Source: Planktophila turicensis
GTDB lineage: Bacteria; Actinomycetota; Actinomycetes; Nanopelagicales; Nanopelagicaceae
Assembly (NCBI GenBank): GCA_965234405.1
Contig: OZ248346.1
Direction: 5' to 3' (one strand)
DNA length: 64,000 bases
The stretch's first letter is position 1, and each line of letters opens with the position of its first letter. This document shows, piece by piece, positions 34,812 to 43,691 of this stretch. The notes below the pieces were generated by a model. That model worked only from the letters and a program-made list of their open reading frames with translations. It was not told where the DNA came from and did no database searches. A program made the position numbers and the translations under genes.

Positions 34812-37800
34812 ATGAGAGGAATTCTCTCGGTATTACATAGTGATACTGAAGTCTCTTCTGCGCTCAATGATTCAGCCAAGATCATTGCGCCTGCATCTAG
34901 CTATCCATTTTTGATCGCTCTGGCTGCACAAGAGAAGCCACTTCTGATTGTCACCAGTTCCAGCCGCGGCAGTGAAGATCTCTCTGAATATCTCAAGAGC
35001 CTTCATCCCACTGTCTTTGAATTTCCTGCCTGGGAGACCCTTCCGCACGAGCGCTTGAGTCCACGCAGTGACACCGTGGCTCGCAGACTTTCGACTTTAT
35101 ATTCACTGACCGAAAATCCAAGTAATCCAATTGTTGTTGCACCAGTGCGCGCAGTTATTCATCGCTTCATTGCAACTCTCGCAAAGAACCCGTTATGGAC
35201 ACTCGAAATTGGTCAAGAGATTGGCCTTACTGAACTCATTAAGCATTTAACGGAGTTAGCTTTTTCTCGCACTGACCTTGTCGAAAAGCGTGGAGAGTTT
35301 GCGGTTCGTGGTGGCATCGTCGATGTCTTCTTGCCACTTGCGATGCATCCAGTACGCATTGATTTCTTCGGTGATGAAATTGAAGAGATGCGCTACTTCG
35401 AAGTTGCAGATCAGCGCACCAGCGAAGCTGTTGTTGGAAAGTTAGCAATCTTGCCGTGCCGTGAATTCTTACTCACCGACAGCATCCGCGAGCGAGCAGA
35501 GAAGATAAAGAGCCAATACCCAAGCGCTCTGGAAATTCTCGACAAGTTAGCGCAAGGAACAATCGTTGATGGCATGGAATCTCTCATTCCATTGCTCACA
35601 GATGACTTTGAAACAATTCTTGAACGTATGCCCAAGGGCACTCAAGTTGTTTTCATTGACGACGAACGGATTCGCTCTCGCACCGCTGATTTGATTGAAA
35701 CCAACCAAGAGTTTCTAGAAGCCTCTTGGTCCAATGCCGCAATCGGAGGATCGGCGCCGCTTCCAGTAAAGAACATCACGTACTTTGATTGGAAAGAGCT
35801 ACAAGAAGAGATTGCTCGCCTGGCTTTGCCCGTGCGCGCACTCAATGCATTTGGAAGCGACCTCGATGACGATGCACGCTTCCTTGATATCTCAGCTATC
35901 GATCCGATGCGCGGAAATGTGGAAGCGCTCTGCGAGCTACTGCGCACTGGTTTAGAGGCTCACCAATCAGTCATCTTCTCAACCACTGGTCATGGAATGG
36001 CAGAGCGTTATGCAGGAATCTTCCGCGATGCAGATCTGCCTGTGCAGATGGTCCAGAACTTAAGCGCCCAACCTACTAAAGGCTCAATTCACGTTACTCA
36101 ATCCTCTTTAGGTTATGGATTTAAGAGTGATCACGCCGAAATTCTCTTTGTTACCGAACGCGATTTGTCGGGCAGTAAGACCAGCAGTAAAGATGGTGCG
36201 CGCATGCCATCAAAGCGCAAGCAAGCTATTGATCCACTCGAACTTCGCGCAGGTGACTTTGTTGTTCACGAACAGCATGGAATCGGACGTTATGTCGAAC
36301 TTATTCAACGAACTGTCGGGGGAGTTACCCGCGAATATCTAGTAATTGAATATGCACCAGCTAAGCGCGGCCAACCTAGCGATCGCATCTTTGTTCCCAC
36401 AGATACTTTGGAACAGGTAAGTAAATACGTTGGTGGCGAAACACCTACGGTGCACCGCATCGGTAGCGGTGAATGGCAGAAGGCAAAGGGTCGTGCACGT
36501 AAAGCGGTTCGTCAGATTGCCGGCGAACTCATTCGACTTTATGCAGCGCGCACAAGTGCTCCAGGCTTTGCTTTTTCACCTGATACGCCGTGGCAGCGTG
36601 AACTCGAAGATGCCTTTTCTTACATCGAAACCCCTGATCAGTTATCGACTATCGAAGATGTAAAGCGCGATATGGAACGTCCATACCCAATGGATCGCAT
36701 CATCTGTGGCGATGTGGGTTATGGAAAGACTGAGATTGCAATTCGTGCCGCTTTTAAAGCGGTGCAAGATGGCAAGCAAGTCGCCGTTCTTGTTCCTACA
36801 ACTCTGCTGGTCCAACAACATTCAAAGACATTTGCAGAACGCTATGCAGGTTTTCCCATCAAAGTCGCAGGTCTCTCGCGTTTTAACACCGCAAAAGAGA
36901 GCAAAGAGATCCTTGCTCAACTCACATCGGGGGCTGTCGACGTTGTAGTTGGTACCCACCGAATTCTTTCGCAGGATGTGCAATTTAAAGATCTTGGCCT
37001 TGTTATCGTCGATGAAGAACAGCGCTTTGGCGTTGAACAGAAGGAATCGCTCAAGAAGATGCGCACGACAGTCGATGTCTTAGCGATGTCTGCAACGCCT
37101 ATTCCGCGCACACTTGAAATGGCTGTTACCGGTATTCGCGAGATGTCCACGATTACAACGCCACCAGAAGAGCGCCATCCCATTCTTACCTATGTAGGAC
37201 CTGCTGAAGATGCGCAAATTAAGGCTGCCATCCACCGCGAACTACTTCGCGATGGTCAGATCTTCTATATCCATAACCGCGTCGAATCCATTGATCGCGC
37301 AGCTTCAAAGATTCAAGAACTCGTTCCAGAAGCGCGCATTCGAATTGCTCACGGTCAGATGTCTGAAGGCCAGTTAGAAGATGTCATTTTGGCATTCTGG
37401 AATCGCGACTTCGACGTTCTTGTCTGCACCACCATTGTGGAAAGCGGTCTTGATATTGCTAACGCCAATACTTTGATTGTCGAACGCGCAGATAACTTCG
37501 GCCTTTCGCAGCTTCACCAATTACGTGGTCGAGTCGGTCGCGGGCGCGAACGTGCGTATGCATACTTCCTTTATCCGCAGGATCAACCTCTCACAGAGAT
37601 TGCGCTCGATCGCCTGAAGACAATTGCCACCAACACGGATTTAGGTTCTGGAATGCGCGTTGCACTCAAAGACCTTGAAATTCGCGGCGCCGGAAACTTG
37701 CTAGGTGGCGAACAGTCAGGTCATATCGCCGATGTTGGCTTTGATCTATACATGCGCATGGTGGGCGAAGCTGTTAACGATTACAAGACAGGCATCATCG

Positions 37801-38297
37801 AAACTGAAGAGAAGAACCACGAATGCAAAGTCGAACTTCCAGTTAACGCACACCTTTCTGAAATCTATGTTCCAGGTGAGCGACTTCGTCTCGATCTCTA
37901 CCGCCGTTTAGCGGACGTTCGCAATAATGAAGATGTGGAATCAATTCGCGAAGAGTTGGTTGATCGCTTCGGCGAACTCCCTGAAGAGGCGCATTCACTT
38001 TTGCAGGTCGCGCAGCTTCGTGCATTTGCGAAATCACTTGGGATCACAGAAGTAGTTGCGGCTGGAAAGTTCCTCCGAATCTCGCCCCTAGTTCTGCCGG
38101 AATCAAAACAGCTGCGCCTGAACCGACTATTCCCAGGTTCGCTCTATAAATCGGCGACAAATACTGTGATGATCACAATTCCTCGCGCAGCAGCATGGAC
38201 CCCAACTGCACAAGGTTCGGCCTTGATAGGGGATACTTCTCTTCTGGAGTGGGCGTCAAAGTCCCTCGATGAATTAACGAAAGCGAGCACTAAGTGA
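34812..38297 (+). CDS. mfd: Transcription-repair coupling factor
   Basis: 1161 residues, full length. Order: UvrB-like N-terminal domains (LPHERLSPRSDTVARRLSTL), the RNA-polymerase-interacting CarD-like domain (DFVVHEQHGIGRYVELIQR), RecG-like translocase with GDVGYGKTE at about 632 and DEEQRFGVEQKE at about 732, GRVGRGRERAYAYFLYP, then the TRCF C-terminal domain. Removes RNA polymerase stalled at lesions and recruits UvrA. The ATG is preceded by AGGGG. It overlaps the lipoprotein gene by 4 nt. Confidence 0.97.
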   Translation: MRGILSVLHSDTEVSSALNDSAKIIAPASSYPFLIALAAQEKPLLIVTSSSRGSEDLSEYLKSLHPTVFEFPAWETLPHERLSPRSDTVARRLSTLYSLTENPSNPIVVAPVRAVIHRFIATLAKNPLWTLEIGQEIGLTELIKHLTELAFSRTDLVEKRGEFAVRGGIVDVFLPLAMHPVRIDFFGDEIEEMRYFEVADQRTSEAVVGKLAILPCREFLLTDSIRERAEKIKSQYPSALEILDKLAQGTIVDGMESLIPLLTDDFETILERMPKGTQVVFIDDERIRSRTADLIETNQEFLEASWSNAAIGGSAPLPVKNITYFDWKELQEEIARLALPVRALNAFGSDLDDDARFLDISAIDPMRGNVEALCELLRTGLEAHQSVIFSTTGHGMAERYAGIFRDADLPVQMVQNLSAQPTKGSIHVTQSSLGYGFKSDHAEILFVTERDLSGSKTSSKDGARMPSKRKQAIDPLELRAGDFVVHEQHGIGRYVELIQRTVGGVTREYLVIEYAPAKRGQPSDRIFVPTDTLEQVSKYVGGETPTVHRIGSGEWQKAKGRARKAVRQIAGELIRLYAARTSAPGFAFSPDTPWQRELEDAFSYIETPDQLSTIEDVKRDMERPYPMDRIICGDVGYGKTEIAIRAAFKAVQDGKQVAVLVPTTLLVQQHSKTFAERYAGFPIKVAGLSRFNTAKESKEILAQLTSGAVDVVVGTHRILSQDVQFKDLGLVIVDEEQRFGVEQKESLKKMRTTVDVLAMSATPIPRTLEMAVTGIREMSTITTPPEERHPILTYVGPAEDAQIKAAIHRELLRDGQIFYIHNRVESIDRAASKIQELVPEARIRIAHGQMSEGQLEDVILAFWNRDFDVLVCTTIVESGLDIANANTLIVERADNFGLSQLHQLRGRVGRGRERAYAYFLYPQDQPLTEIALDRLKTIATNTDLGSGMRVALKDLEIRGAGNLLGGEQSGHIADVGFDLYMRMVGEAVNDYKTGIIETEEKNHECKVELPVNAHLSEIYVPGERLRLDLYRRLADVRNNEDVESIREELVDRFGELPEEAHSLLQVAQLRAFAKSLGITEVVAAGKFLRISPLVLPESKQLRLNRLFPGSLYKSATNTVMITIPRAAAWTPTAQGSALIGDTSLLEWASKSLDELTKASTK

Positions 38298-38899
38298 AGA
38301 AGTTTCTAGCACTCTTGGCCGTCGTATCGGTATTGGGTCTTTCTGGATGCGGCAAAGTAGATAGCGCAGCAACTCTTGGCGACATCACAATCTCGCAAGC
38401 TTCTGCTCAGGCAATCGTTGATGAAGTCCTCGCTGAGCGCGCAAAAGTTGATACTTCACAGATGCAGCTTCAGTCAGGATCTGCACTCAACCGCAGCCAA
38501 CTTCGTTTTACTATCGTCACAACTCTCTTTGATGAGATTGCTAAGGAACTTAAGCTCAGCATTACATCAACTGAACTCACACAAGCTGAGTCTGAACTCA
38601 TTACTCAAAGCGGTGGCCAAGAAGCACTTGCTCAGAACCTTGTCGCTGCTGAAATCGCACCAAAGAACTTTGATCGTTATATCCGCGCAATCGTGACTTC
38701 AAATAAGATCCAAGATGCACTCATTGCATCTGGTGTTGCGCAAGAAGAAGTTTCAGCACGAATTTCACAACTTGTTAATGCGAAAGCTGCGCAGTTGAAG
38801 GTTGAAGTAAATCCACGCTACGGAACATGGGATCCAACAACTGGAGATATCGTTGCAACGGATTCAGCTGGATTAGCTGTCACTAATTCTGGCAAGTAA
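38294..38899 (+). CDS. SurA-like N-terminal domain lipoprotein
   Basis: 201 residues with a lipoprotein signal: KKFLALLAVVSVLGLSGC, lipid-attached Cys at residue 19. The rest is a helical SurA_N-like domain (ISQASAQAIVDEVLAERAKVD ... IRAIVTSNKIQDALIASG) without a recognisable peptidyl-prolyl isomerase domain. A chaperone role for exported proteins is plausible from the fold. The GTG start overlaps the mfd stop. Mycobacteria carry a different lipoprotein gene (lpqU) in this neighbourhood. Confidence 0.8.
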   Translation: MKKFLALLAVVSVLGLSGCGKVDSAATLGDITISQASAQAIVDEVLAERAKVDTSQMQLQSGSALNRSQLRFTIVTTLFDEIAKELKLSITSTELTQAESELITQSGGQEALAQNLVAAEIAPKNFDRYIRAIVTSNKIQDALIASGVAQEEVSARISQLVNAKAAQLKVEVNPRYGTWDPTTGDIVATDSAGLAVTNSGK

Positions 38900-38912
38900 C
38901 TAAAGAACTTTC

Positions 38913-39557
38913 ATGGCTGATTCACAACTTCAACGCCTCGTTGAAGTCATGGATCGTCTCCGTTCACCCGGGGGCTGCCCGTGGGATGCAGAGCAAACTC
39001 ACGAATCGTTGATCAAGTATTTACTTGAAGAGTCCTACGAATTTATCGATGCCATCGAAACCGATGATCGCGCAGGAATGCGTGAAGAGCTTGGCGATGT
39101 TCTCTTGCAGGTCTATTTCCATTCACGTATTGCGCAAGACCATCCAACTGACCCATTCTCAATCGAAGATGTTGCCGGCGCAATCGCAGATAAGTTAATT
39201 AGCCGCCACCCACACGTCTTTGAAAATCTTGAGGTCAGTGGCACAGATGAAATCATTGAGAACTGGGAAGCAATCAAAGCTCGTGAAAAGGGGCGAACAT
39301 CAGCAATTGATGGGATTGCGATGTCACAACCTGCACTGCCACTCGTTGCGAAGATTCTCTATCGCGCTGAGAAGTACAACGTTGATCTGGATCTGAATTC
39401 TTACTCCACTGAAAAAGCGACAGAAAAGTCTGTGGGCGAGGCACTTGCATCAGTAATTGCGTGGGCCCATGAAAACGATATTGACCCTGAAAACGCCTTG
39501 CGTGCGCAGGCCCGCGAGATGATCCGCCAGATTCAAGCGTCAGAAAAGCAGGCTTAG
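38913..39557 (+). CDS. mazG: Nucleoside triphosphate pyrophosphohydrolase MazG
   Basis: 214 residues. LRSPGGCPWDAEQTHESLIKYLLEESYE and EELGDVLLQVYFHS contain the EExxE and ExxD metal-binding pattern of MazG. It has one MazG domain plus a degenerate C-terminal half, shorter than the two-domain E. coli enzyme. Cleans the NTP pool, including oxidised nucleotides in mycobacteria. Lies between the lipoprotein gene and eno. Confidence 0.93.
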   Translation: MADSQLQRLVEVMDRLRSPGGCPWDAEQTHESLIKYLLEESYEFIDAIETDDRAGMREELGDVLLQVYFHSRIAQDHPTDPFSIEDVAGAIADKLISRHPHVFENLEVSGTDEIIENWEAIKAREKGRTSAIDGIAMSQPALPLVAKILYRAEKYNVDLDLNSYSTEKATEKSVGEALASVIAWAHENDIDPENALRAQAREMIRQIQASEKQA

Positions 39558-39642
39558 CTTCGCGGTAGTATTGCCTCCTGCCGTTCAGAGTTGAGCGCTG
39601 ATCTTAAAATGCTTAAATCCACACATTCTTGGGAGACACCTC

Positions 39643-40923
39643 ATGGCAATTATCGATGCAATCTACGCTCGTGAAATTCTTGATTCGCGCGGAAATCCAA
39701 CTGTTGAAGTAGAAGTTCAGCTCGAAGACGGAACACAGGCACGCGCTGCCGTTCCAAGCGGTGCTTCCACTGGAGCTTTCGAAGCTTCAGAACTTCGCGA
39801 TGGCGATAAGGCTCGTTACCTCGGCAAGGGTGTTCAGAAGGCGATTGCTTTCGTTAATGATGAGATTGCTCCAGCTATCGAAGGTTATGACTCACAAGAT
39901 CAGCGCCTTATCGATTCAGAGATGATCGCACTCGATGGCACTCCAAATAAGTCACGTCTTGGTGCAAACTCAATTCTTGGTGTCTCACTTGCTGTTGCTA
40001 AGGCATCAGCTGATTCATCTGATCTCTCATTGTTCCGCTACGTAGGTGGACCAAATGCGCACGTTCTTCCAGTTCCAATGATGAACATTCTCAACGGTGG
40101 CGCACACGCTGATACAAACGTTGATATCCAGGAATTTATGATCGCTCCAATTGGCGCAGAATCATTCCGCGAATCACTTCGCTGGGGCGCTGAGATTTAC
40201 CACGCACTCAAGGCGGTTCTTAAGAAGCGCGGACTTGCTACATCTGTCGGCGACGAGGGTGGATTCGCTCCAAACCTCGATAGCAACCGTGCAGCACTTG
40301 ATTTGATCATCGAAGCAATCACAGCAGCAGGCTTCAAGCCAGGTTCAGAGATCGCACTTGCGATGGATGTTGCTGCAACAGAATTCCACGATAACGGTAA
40401 GTACAAGTTCGAAGGATCACTTCGCACATCTGATGAAATGATCGCGTACTACGCAGAGCTCGTGAGCGCTTACCCAATCGTCTCAATCGAAGACCCACTC
40501 AACGAAGAAGATTGGGCAGGCTGGAAGTCAATGACTTCATCTCTTGGCTCAAAGATTCAGATTGTTGGAGATGACCTCTTCGTAACAAACCCAGTGCGTC
40601 TTGCAAAGGGAATCGAAACAGATACAGCTAACGCACTTCTCGTAAAGGTAAACCAGATTGGTACTTTGACTGAGACTCTTGATGCAGTTGATCTTGCACA
40701 CCGCGCTAACTACCGCAGCATGATGTCTCACCGTTCAGGTGAAACAGAAGACACCACAATTGCTGACTTGGCTGTTGCAACTAACTGCGGTCAGATCAAG
40801 ACAGGTGCACCATCACGTACAGAGCGCGTAGCTAAGTACAACCAGCTTCTTCGTATTGAAGAAGAACTCTCTGACGGCGCTGTATATGCAGGCCGCCAGG
40901 CGTTCCCACGATTTAAGGGATAA
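39643..40923 (+). CDS. eno: Enolase
   Basis: 426 residues, full length. AIYAREILDSRGNPTVEVEV, GASTGAFEA, SLAVAKASA, DEGGFAPNL, SIEDPLNEEDW, KVNQIGTLTET and SHRSGETEDTTIADLAVA are the enolase signatures, including the catalytic Lys region. Converts 2-phosphoglycerate to PEP. GGGAG precedes the ATG at 8 nt. The 85-nt gap upstream probably holds its promoter, but no clear box was found. Confidence 0.97.
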   Translation: MAIIDAIYAREILDSRGNPTVEVEVQLEDGTQARAAVPSGASTGAFEASELRDGDKARYLGKGVQKAIAFVNDEIAPAIEGYDSQDQRLIDSEMIALDGTPNKSRLGANSILGVSLAVAKASADSSDLSLFRYVGGPNAHVLPVPMMNILNGGAHADTNVDIQEFMIAPIGAESFRESLRWGAEIYHALKAVLKKRGLATSVGDEGGFAPNLDSNRAALDLIIEAITAAGFKPGSEIALAMDVAATEFHDNGKYKFEGSLRTSDEMIAYYAELVSAYPIVSIEDPLNEEDWAGWKSMTSSLGSKIQIVGDDLFVTNPVRLAKGIETDTANALLVKVNQIGTLTETLDAVDLAHRANYRSMMSHRSGETEDTTIADLAVATNCGQIKTGAPSRTERVAKYNQLLRIEEELSDGAVYAGRQAFPRFKG

Positions 40924-40931
40924 ATTCTTCG

Positions 40932-41372
40932 ATGGCGCGCAGATCCTCTGGAAGAAGGAAGAGTTACCGTTCACGTAACTTGAACTTCAACCGTAACCAG
41001 GGATCTGGGCGTACATTCGCAGTTGCCGCAATCTTCTTTATGTTGGCGCTCTTTCTCGCCCCACCAATTAAGAGTTACTTTGTTCAGCGCGCGCAGATCA
41101 GCGCTCTTCAATCTCAACTCAAGAGCGATAACGCCGCTCTCGTTGCTGCTCGCAAAGAGTTAACACTCTGGCAAGATCCTGATTACATCAAATCTCAGGC
41201 TCGCGAACGTCTGCACTTTGTGATGCCAGGTGAACGTCAGTACATCGTCACAGGCACTGACGGAACTACTTCCGACGAAGCTGCACAGACAGATGTTGTA
41301 ACCAATCTTCCTGAAGGACAACCTTGGTACACCCGCATGATTGCATCCATTACTGAAGCAGGGAAAGCATGA
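40932..41372 (+). CDS. FtsB/DivIC-type septum formation initiator
   Basis: 146 residues. A basic cytoplasmic N-terminus (RRSSGRRKSYRSRN), one transmembrane helix (FAVAAIFFMLALFLAPPI) and an extracytoplasmic coiled coil (AQISALQSQLKSDNAAL), then the family segment DPDYIKSQARERLHFVMPGE. Works with FtsL/FtsQ at the divisome. TAAATT lies 5 nt before the ATG and doubles as the eno stop region. It stands in the conserved eno-ftsB-DUF501-ppx string. Confidence 0.9.
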   Translation: MARRSSGRRKSYRSRNLNFNRNQGSGRTFAVAAIFFMLALFLAPPIKSYFVQRAQISALQSQLKSDNAALVAARKELTLWQDPDYIKSQARERLHFVMPGERQYIVTGTDGTTSDEAAQTDVVTNLPEGQPWYTRMIASITEAGKA

Positions 41373-41869
41373 GTATTGAGAGTCGCAAAGCCACCGAAGA
41401 AGACCTTAAAGTTATTGAGAACCAATTAGGCCGCACTCCTCGTGATGTACATGCGATCTCATATCGCTGCCCATGCGGAAAGCCTGCCGTAGTTGAAACA
41501 CCACCACGTCTATCTAATGGTGAACCATTTCCAACCTTCTATTACGCAACATGCCCACGTTTAACTGCAGCTATTTCCACCCTGGAAACAACAGGGATGA
41601 TGGAAGAGATGACCAAGCGACTTGAGACAGATGCTGAACTTGCTGGCGCATATGCCGCAGCTCATGATGATTACATCGCAGCTCGATCAGCGCTCAAGAT
41701 TGAAGTTCCTGAAGTAGAAAATATCTCTGCCGGTGGAATGCCTAATCGCGTGAAATGTCTGCACTCACTCATTGCACATTCACTCTCTGCAGGTCCTGGA
41801 GTTAATCCACTGGGCGATGAAGCTCTCGCTGAACTTCCTGAATGGTGGAAGCACCTCCAATGCGAGTAA
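41369..41869 (+). CDS. DUF501 family protein
   Basis: 166 residues. QLGRTPRDVHAISYRCPCGKPAVVETPPRL and PTFYYATCPRLTAAISTLE are characteristic of DUF501, an actinobacterial family of unknown function that nearly always stands between ftsB/divIC and ppx. The CPCG and TCPRL Cys residues could hold a metal or be redox active. Overlaps ftsB by 4 nt; ppx starts 4 nt after it. Confidence 0.9.
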   Translation: MSIESRKATEEDLKVIENQLGRTPRDVHAISYRCPCGKPAVVETPPRLSNGEPFPTFYYATCPRLTAAISTLETTGMMEEMTKRLETDAELAGAYAAAHDDYIAARSALKIEVPEVENISAGGMPNRVKCLHSLIAHSLSAGPGVNPLGDEALAELPEWWKHLQCE

Positions 41870-41873
41870 GCAC

Positions 41874-42782
41874 ATGCGAGTAGCAGCCATTGATTGCGGC
41901 ACTAACTCAATCCGCCTTCTGATTGCAGATGTCGATGGCACCAACTTCCGCGAGATCGTTCGTGAAATGGAAGTTGTACGTCTAGGACAAGGCGTCGATA
42001 AGACTGGCCAATTCCATCCTGATGCAATTGCTCGAACTCTCGTAGCCGTTGATAAGTACGCGCTCGAGATTGCAAAGCGCGGAGTAGAGAAGATTCGTTT
42101 CTGCGCCACCAGCGCTACTCGTGATGCAACCAACCGCGATCTCTTTATCAATGGCGTAAAAGAACGCCTTGGCATCGAACCTGAAGTAATTCCAGGAGAA
42201 GTAGAAGCTGCCCTCTCTTTCCAAGGGGCAACAAAGGATTTCGATAAAGCCGACGGCCCATTCCTTGTTATTGATATCGGTGGCGGATCAACTGAATTCG
42301 TTTTCGGTACTGACCACGTTGAATTTGCCAAGAGTATGAATATCGGATGCGTCCGTATGTCTGAACGCCACTTCACTGGTGGAGATGCTGACCCTGGCCA
42401 AATCGCTGCAGCGATTGAAGATATTGATGAAGCTATTAAGCAGGCAGGCAAAGTCGTTCCTATCACTCAAGCAAAGACGCTGATCGCAGTTGCAGGTACT
42501 GCCACAACTGTTGCTGCAGCTGGCCTTGATCTACCTGCCTATGACCGTTATGCCATCCACCTTTCACGCATCTCTGCCGACAAGGTTCATGCAATCTCAA
42601 AGAAGTTTCTTTCATTGAAGCGCGAAGACCGCGAAGCACTTGGCTATATGCACCCAGGTCGCGTTGATGTAATTGGAGCAGGTTCGCTAGTTCTATCGCG
42701 CATCATGCTGGCCACTGGCGCTACCGAATTCGTTGCATCTGAATCAGATATTCTCGATGGAATGGCTTGGTCGCTTGTATAA
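41874..42782 (+). CDS. ppx: Ppx/GppA exopolyphosphatase / pppGpp phosphatase
   Basis: 302 residues, the short actinobacterial Ppx form. AAIDCGTNSIRLLIADVDG is the phosphate-1 motif of the ASKHA fold and VIDIGGGSTEFVFG the second. Hydrolyses polyphosphate and/or pppGpp. ATG 41874 is chosen from the conserved N-terminus; the open frame extends upstream inside DUF501 without family similarity. The end overlaps the uracil-DNA glycosylase start by about 26 nt. Confidence 0.93.
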   Translation: MRVAAIDCGTNSIRLLIADVDGTNFREIVREMEVVRLGQGVDKTGQFHPDAIARTLVAVDKYALEIAKRGVEKIRFCATSATRDATNRDLFINGVKERLGIEPEVIPGEVEAALSFQGATKDFDKADGPFLVIDIGGGSTEFVFGTDHVEFAKSMNIGCVRMSERHFTGGDADPGQIAAAIEDIDEAIKQAGKVVPITQAKTLIAVAGTATTVAAAGLDLPAYDRYAIHLSRISADKVHAISKKFLSLKREDREALGYMHPGRVDVIGAGSLVLSRIMLATGATEFVASESDILDGMAWSLV

Positions 42783-43470
42783 GTCGATCGAACTTCTCGA
42801 TAAGGCGATTGTTAAGTGCCATCAATGTCCACGGTTAGTCGAGTGGCGAGAAGAAGTAGCAGTAACAAAACGTAAGTCATATGAGAACGAGAAGTACTGG
42901 GGTAAGCCAGTTCCAGGGTTTGGCTCAAGTAAACCTAAGATGCTTATTGTCGGTTTAGCACCTGGTGCCCACGGCGCAAACCGCACAGGTCGAATCTTCA
43001 CTGGTGACTCATCAGGAGATTGGCTCTACGGATCACTTCACAGAATCGGTATTGCAAAGATTGCGACATCAACTTCTCGCGATGATGGACAAGAGTTGCG
43101 AGAAACACGCATTTCAATGGCAGTTCGCTGTGCGCCTCCAGAGAACAAACCCACAACCGAAGAGCGCGATGCATGCGCACCATTCTTTGAAAACGAGTTA
43201 CAACTGATTGCTCCCACCGTACGTTCCTTTGTTGCGCTCGGAAGCTTTGGTTGGCAGGTACTTATCAAATCTCTCAAAGCCCAAGGTCATAAAGTCCCCG
43301 CTGGAAAATTTGGCCATGGATCGACAATCAAGTATTCACATGAAGGCGTTAACTATTTAATTGTTGGTAGTTATCACCCAAGCCAACAGAACACATTTAC
43401 AGGCAAACTCACCAAACCAATGTTGGATTCAGTACTGAAAAAAGCAGCTAAGTTCGCGGGAGTTCTTTAA
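42757..43470 (+). CDS. udgB: Family 5 uracil-DNA glycosylase (UdgB)
   Basis: About 237 residues. CHQCPRLVEWREEVAVTKR, WGKPVPGFG, motif A GLAPGAHGANRTGRIFTGD and motif B GSYHPSQQNTFTGKL identify UdgB. Motif A lacks the Asp/Asn of UNG, as expected for this family, which also removes hypoxanthine and other deaminated bases. The Cys residues (CHQCP, CAPP, CAPF) suit the family's iron-sulfur cluster. The start is uncertain: ATG 42757 is taken, with TTG 42775 and TTG 42733 as alternatives. Confidence 0.92.
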   Translation: MEWLGRLYKSIELLDKAIVKCHQCPRLVEWREEVAVTKRKSYENEKYWGKPVPGFGSSKPKMLIVGLAPGAHGANRTGRIFTGDSSGDWLYGSLHRIGIAKIATSTSRDDGQELRETRISMAVRCAPPENKPTTEERDACAPFFENELQLIAPTVRSFVALGSFGWQVLIKSLKAQGHKVPAGKFGHGSTIKYSHEGVNYLIVGSYHPSQQNTFTGKLTKPMLDSVLKKAAKFAGVL

Positions 43471-43482
43471 CTTTTCACCTAG

Positions 43483-43488
43483 TAGACT
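43483..43488 (+). promoter_or_regulatory. Candidate -10 box for the UAA-anticodon tRNA
   Basis: TAGACT, the same hexamer used before glmU and ispH, ends 13 nt upstream of the mature tRNA 5' end, giving a short 5' trailer of about 7 nt. Confidence 0.4.
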
Positions 43489-43501
43489 TTCGCCTCTATT
43501 G

Positions 43502-43574
43502 GCCCCCATAGTCCAATGGCAGAGACAGAGGACTTAAAATCCTTCCAGTGTCGGTTCGAGTCCGACTGGGGGCA
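43502..43574 (+). tRNA. tRNA with UAA anticodon (Leu by decoding) and short variable arm
   Basis: A complete cloverleaf: acceptor GCCCCCA/TGGGGGC, D-arm with AATGGCA loop, anticodon stem GAGGA/TCCTT (one G-T pair) with loop CTTAAAA (anticodon TAA), T-arm GTCGG-TTCGAGT-CCGAC, discriminator A at 43574. The variable loop is only five nucleotides (CCAGT), so this is a class I tRNA, whereas ordinary bacterial tRNA-Leu are class II with a long variable arm. It decodes UUA on paper. I recall similar short tRNAs annotated as tRNA-Leu in other actinobacteria; charging by LeuRS is not proven by sequence. Confidence 0.9.
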
Positions 43575-43691
43575 CAGTTCACAACCTTTTCTAAAACACT
43601 ACGCTCGCTAGAAAGTGGAAATTTCCCCGCTTTGCCGTATTTTAGGAAGCGTACGGAGAGACTTTCTTCGCACATATATAAGGAGAAATTA

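Noticed and set aside
34706..34885. 60-codon N-terminal extension of ppc
   Set aside because: The frame is open but crosses the promoter gap and the mfd start, has no PEPC similarity, and a GTG at 34705 gives the normal length.
41772..41873. Upstream extension of ppx
   Set aside because: It lies within DUF501 in another frame and lacks Ppx similarity; the conserved N-terminus begins at 41874.
41780..42466. 228-codon antisense ORF across ppx
   Set aside because: No protein similarity and it lies fully opposite a strongly conserved gene; shadow frame.
43502..43574. bldA-type tRNA-Leu(UAA) controlling development
   Set aside because: bldA is a class II tRNA with a long variable arm; this one has a five-nucleotide variable loop.
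43548..43691. Upstream in-frame extension of the Bax inhibitor-1 gene
   Set aside because: It begins inside the tRNA gene and runs through non-coding sequence; the ATG at 43692 has a strong ribosome-binding site.
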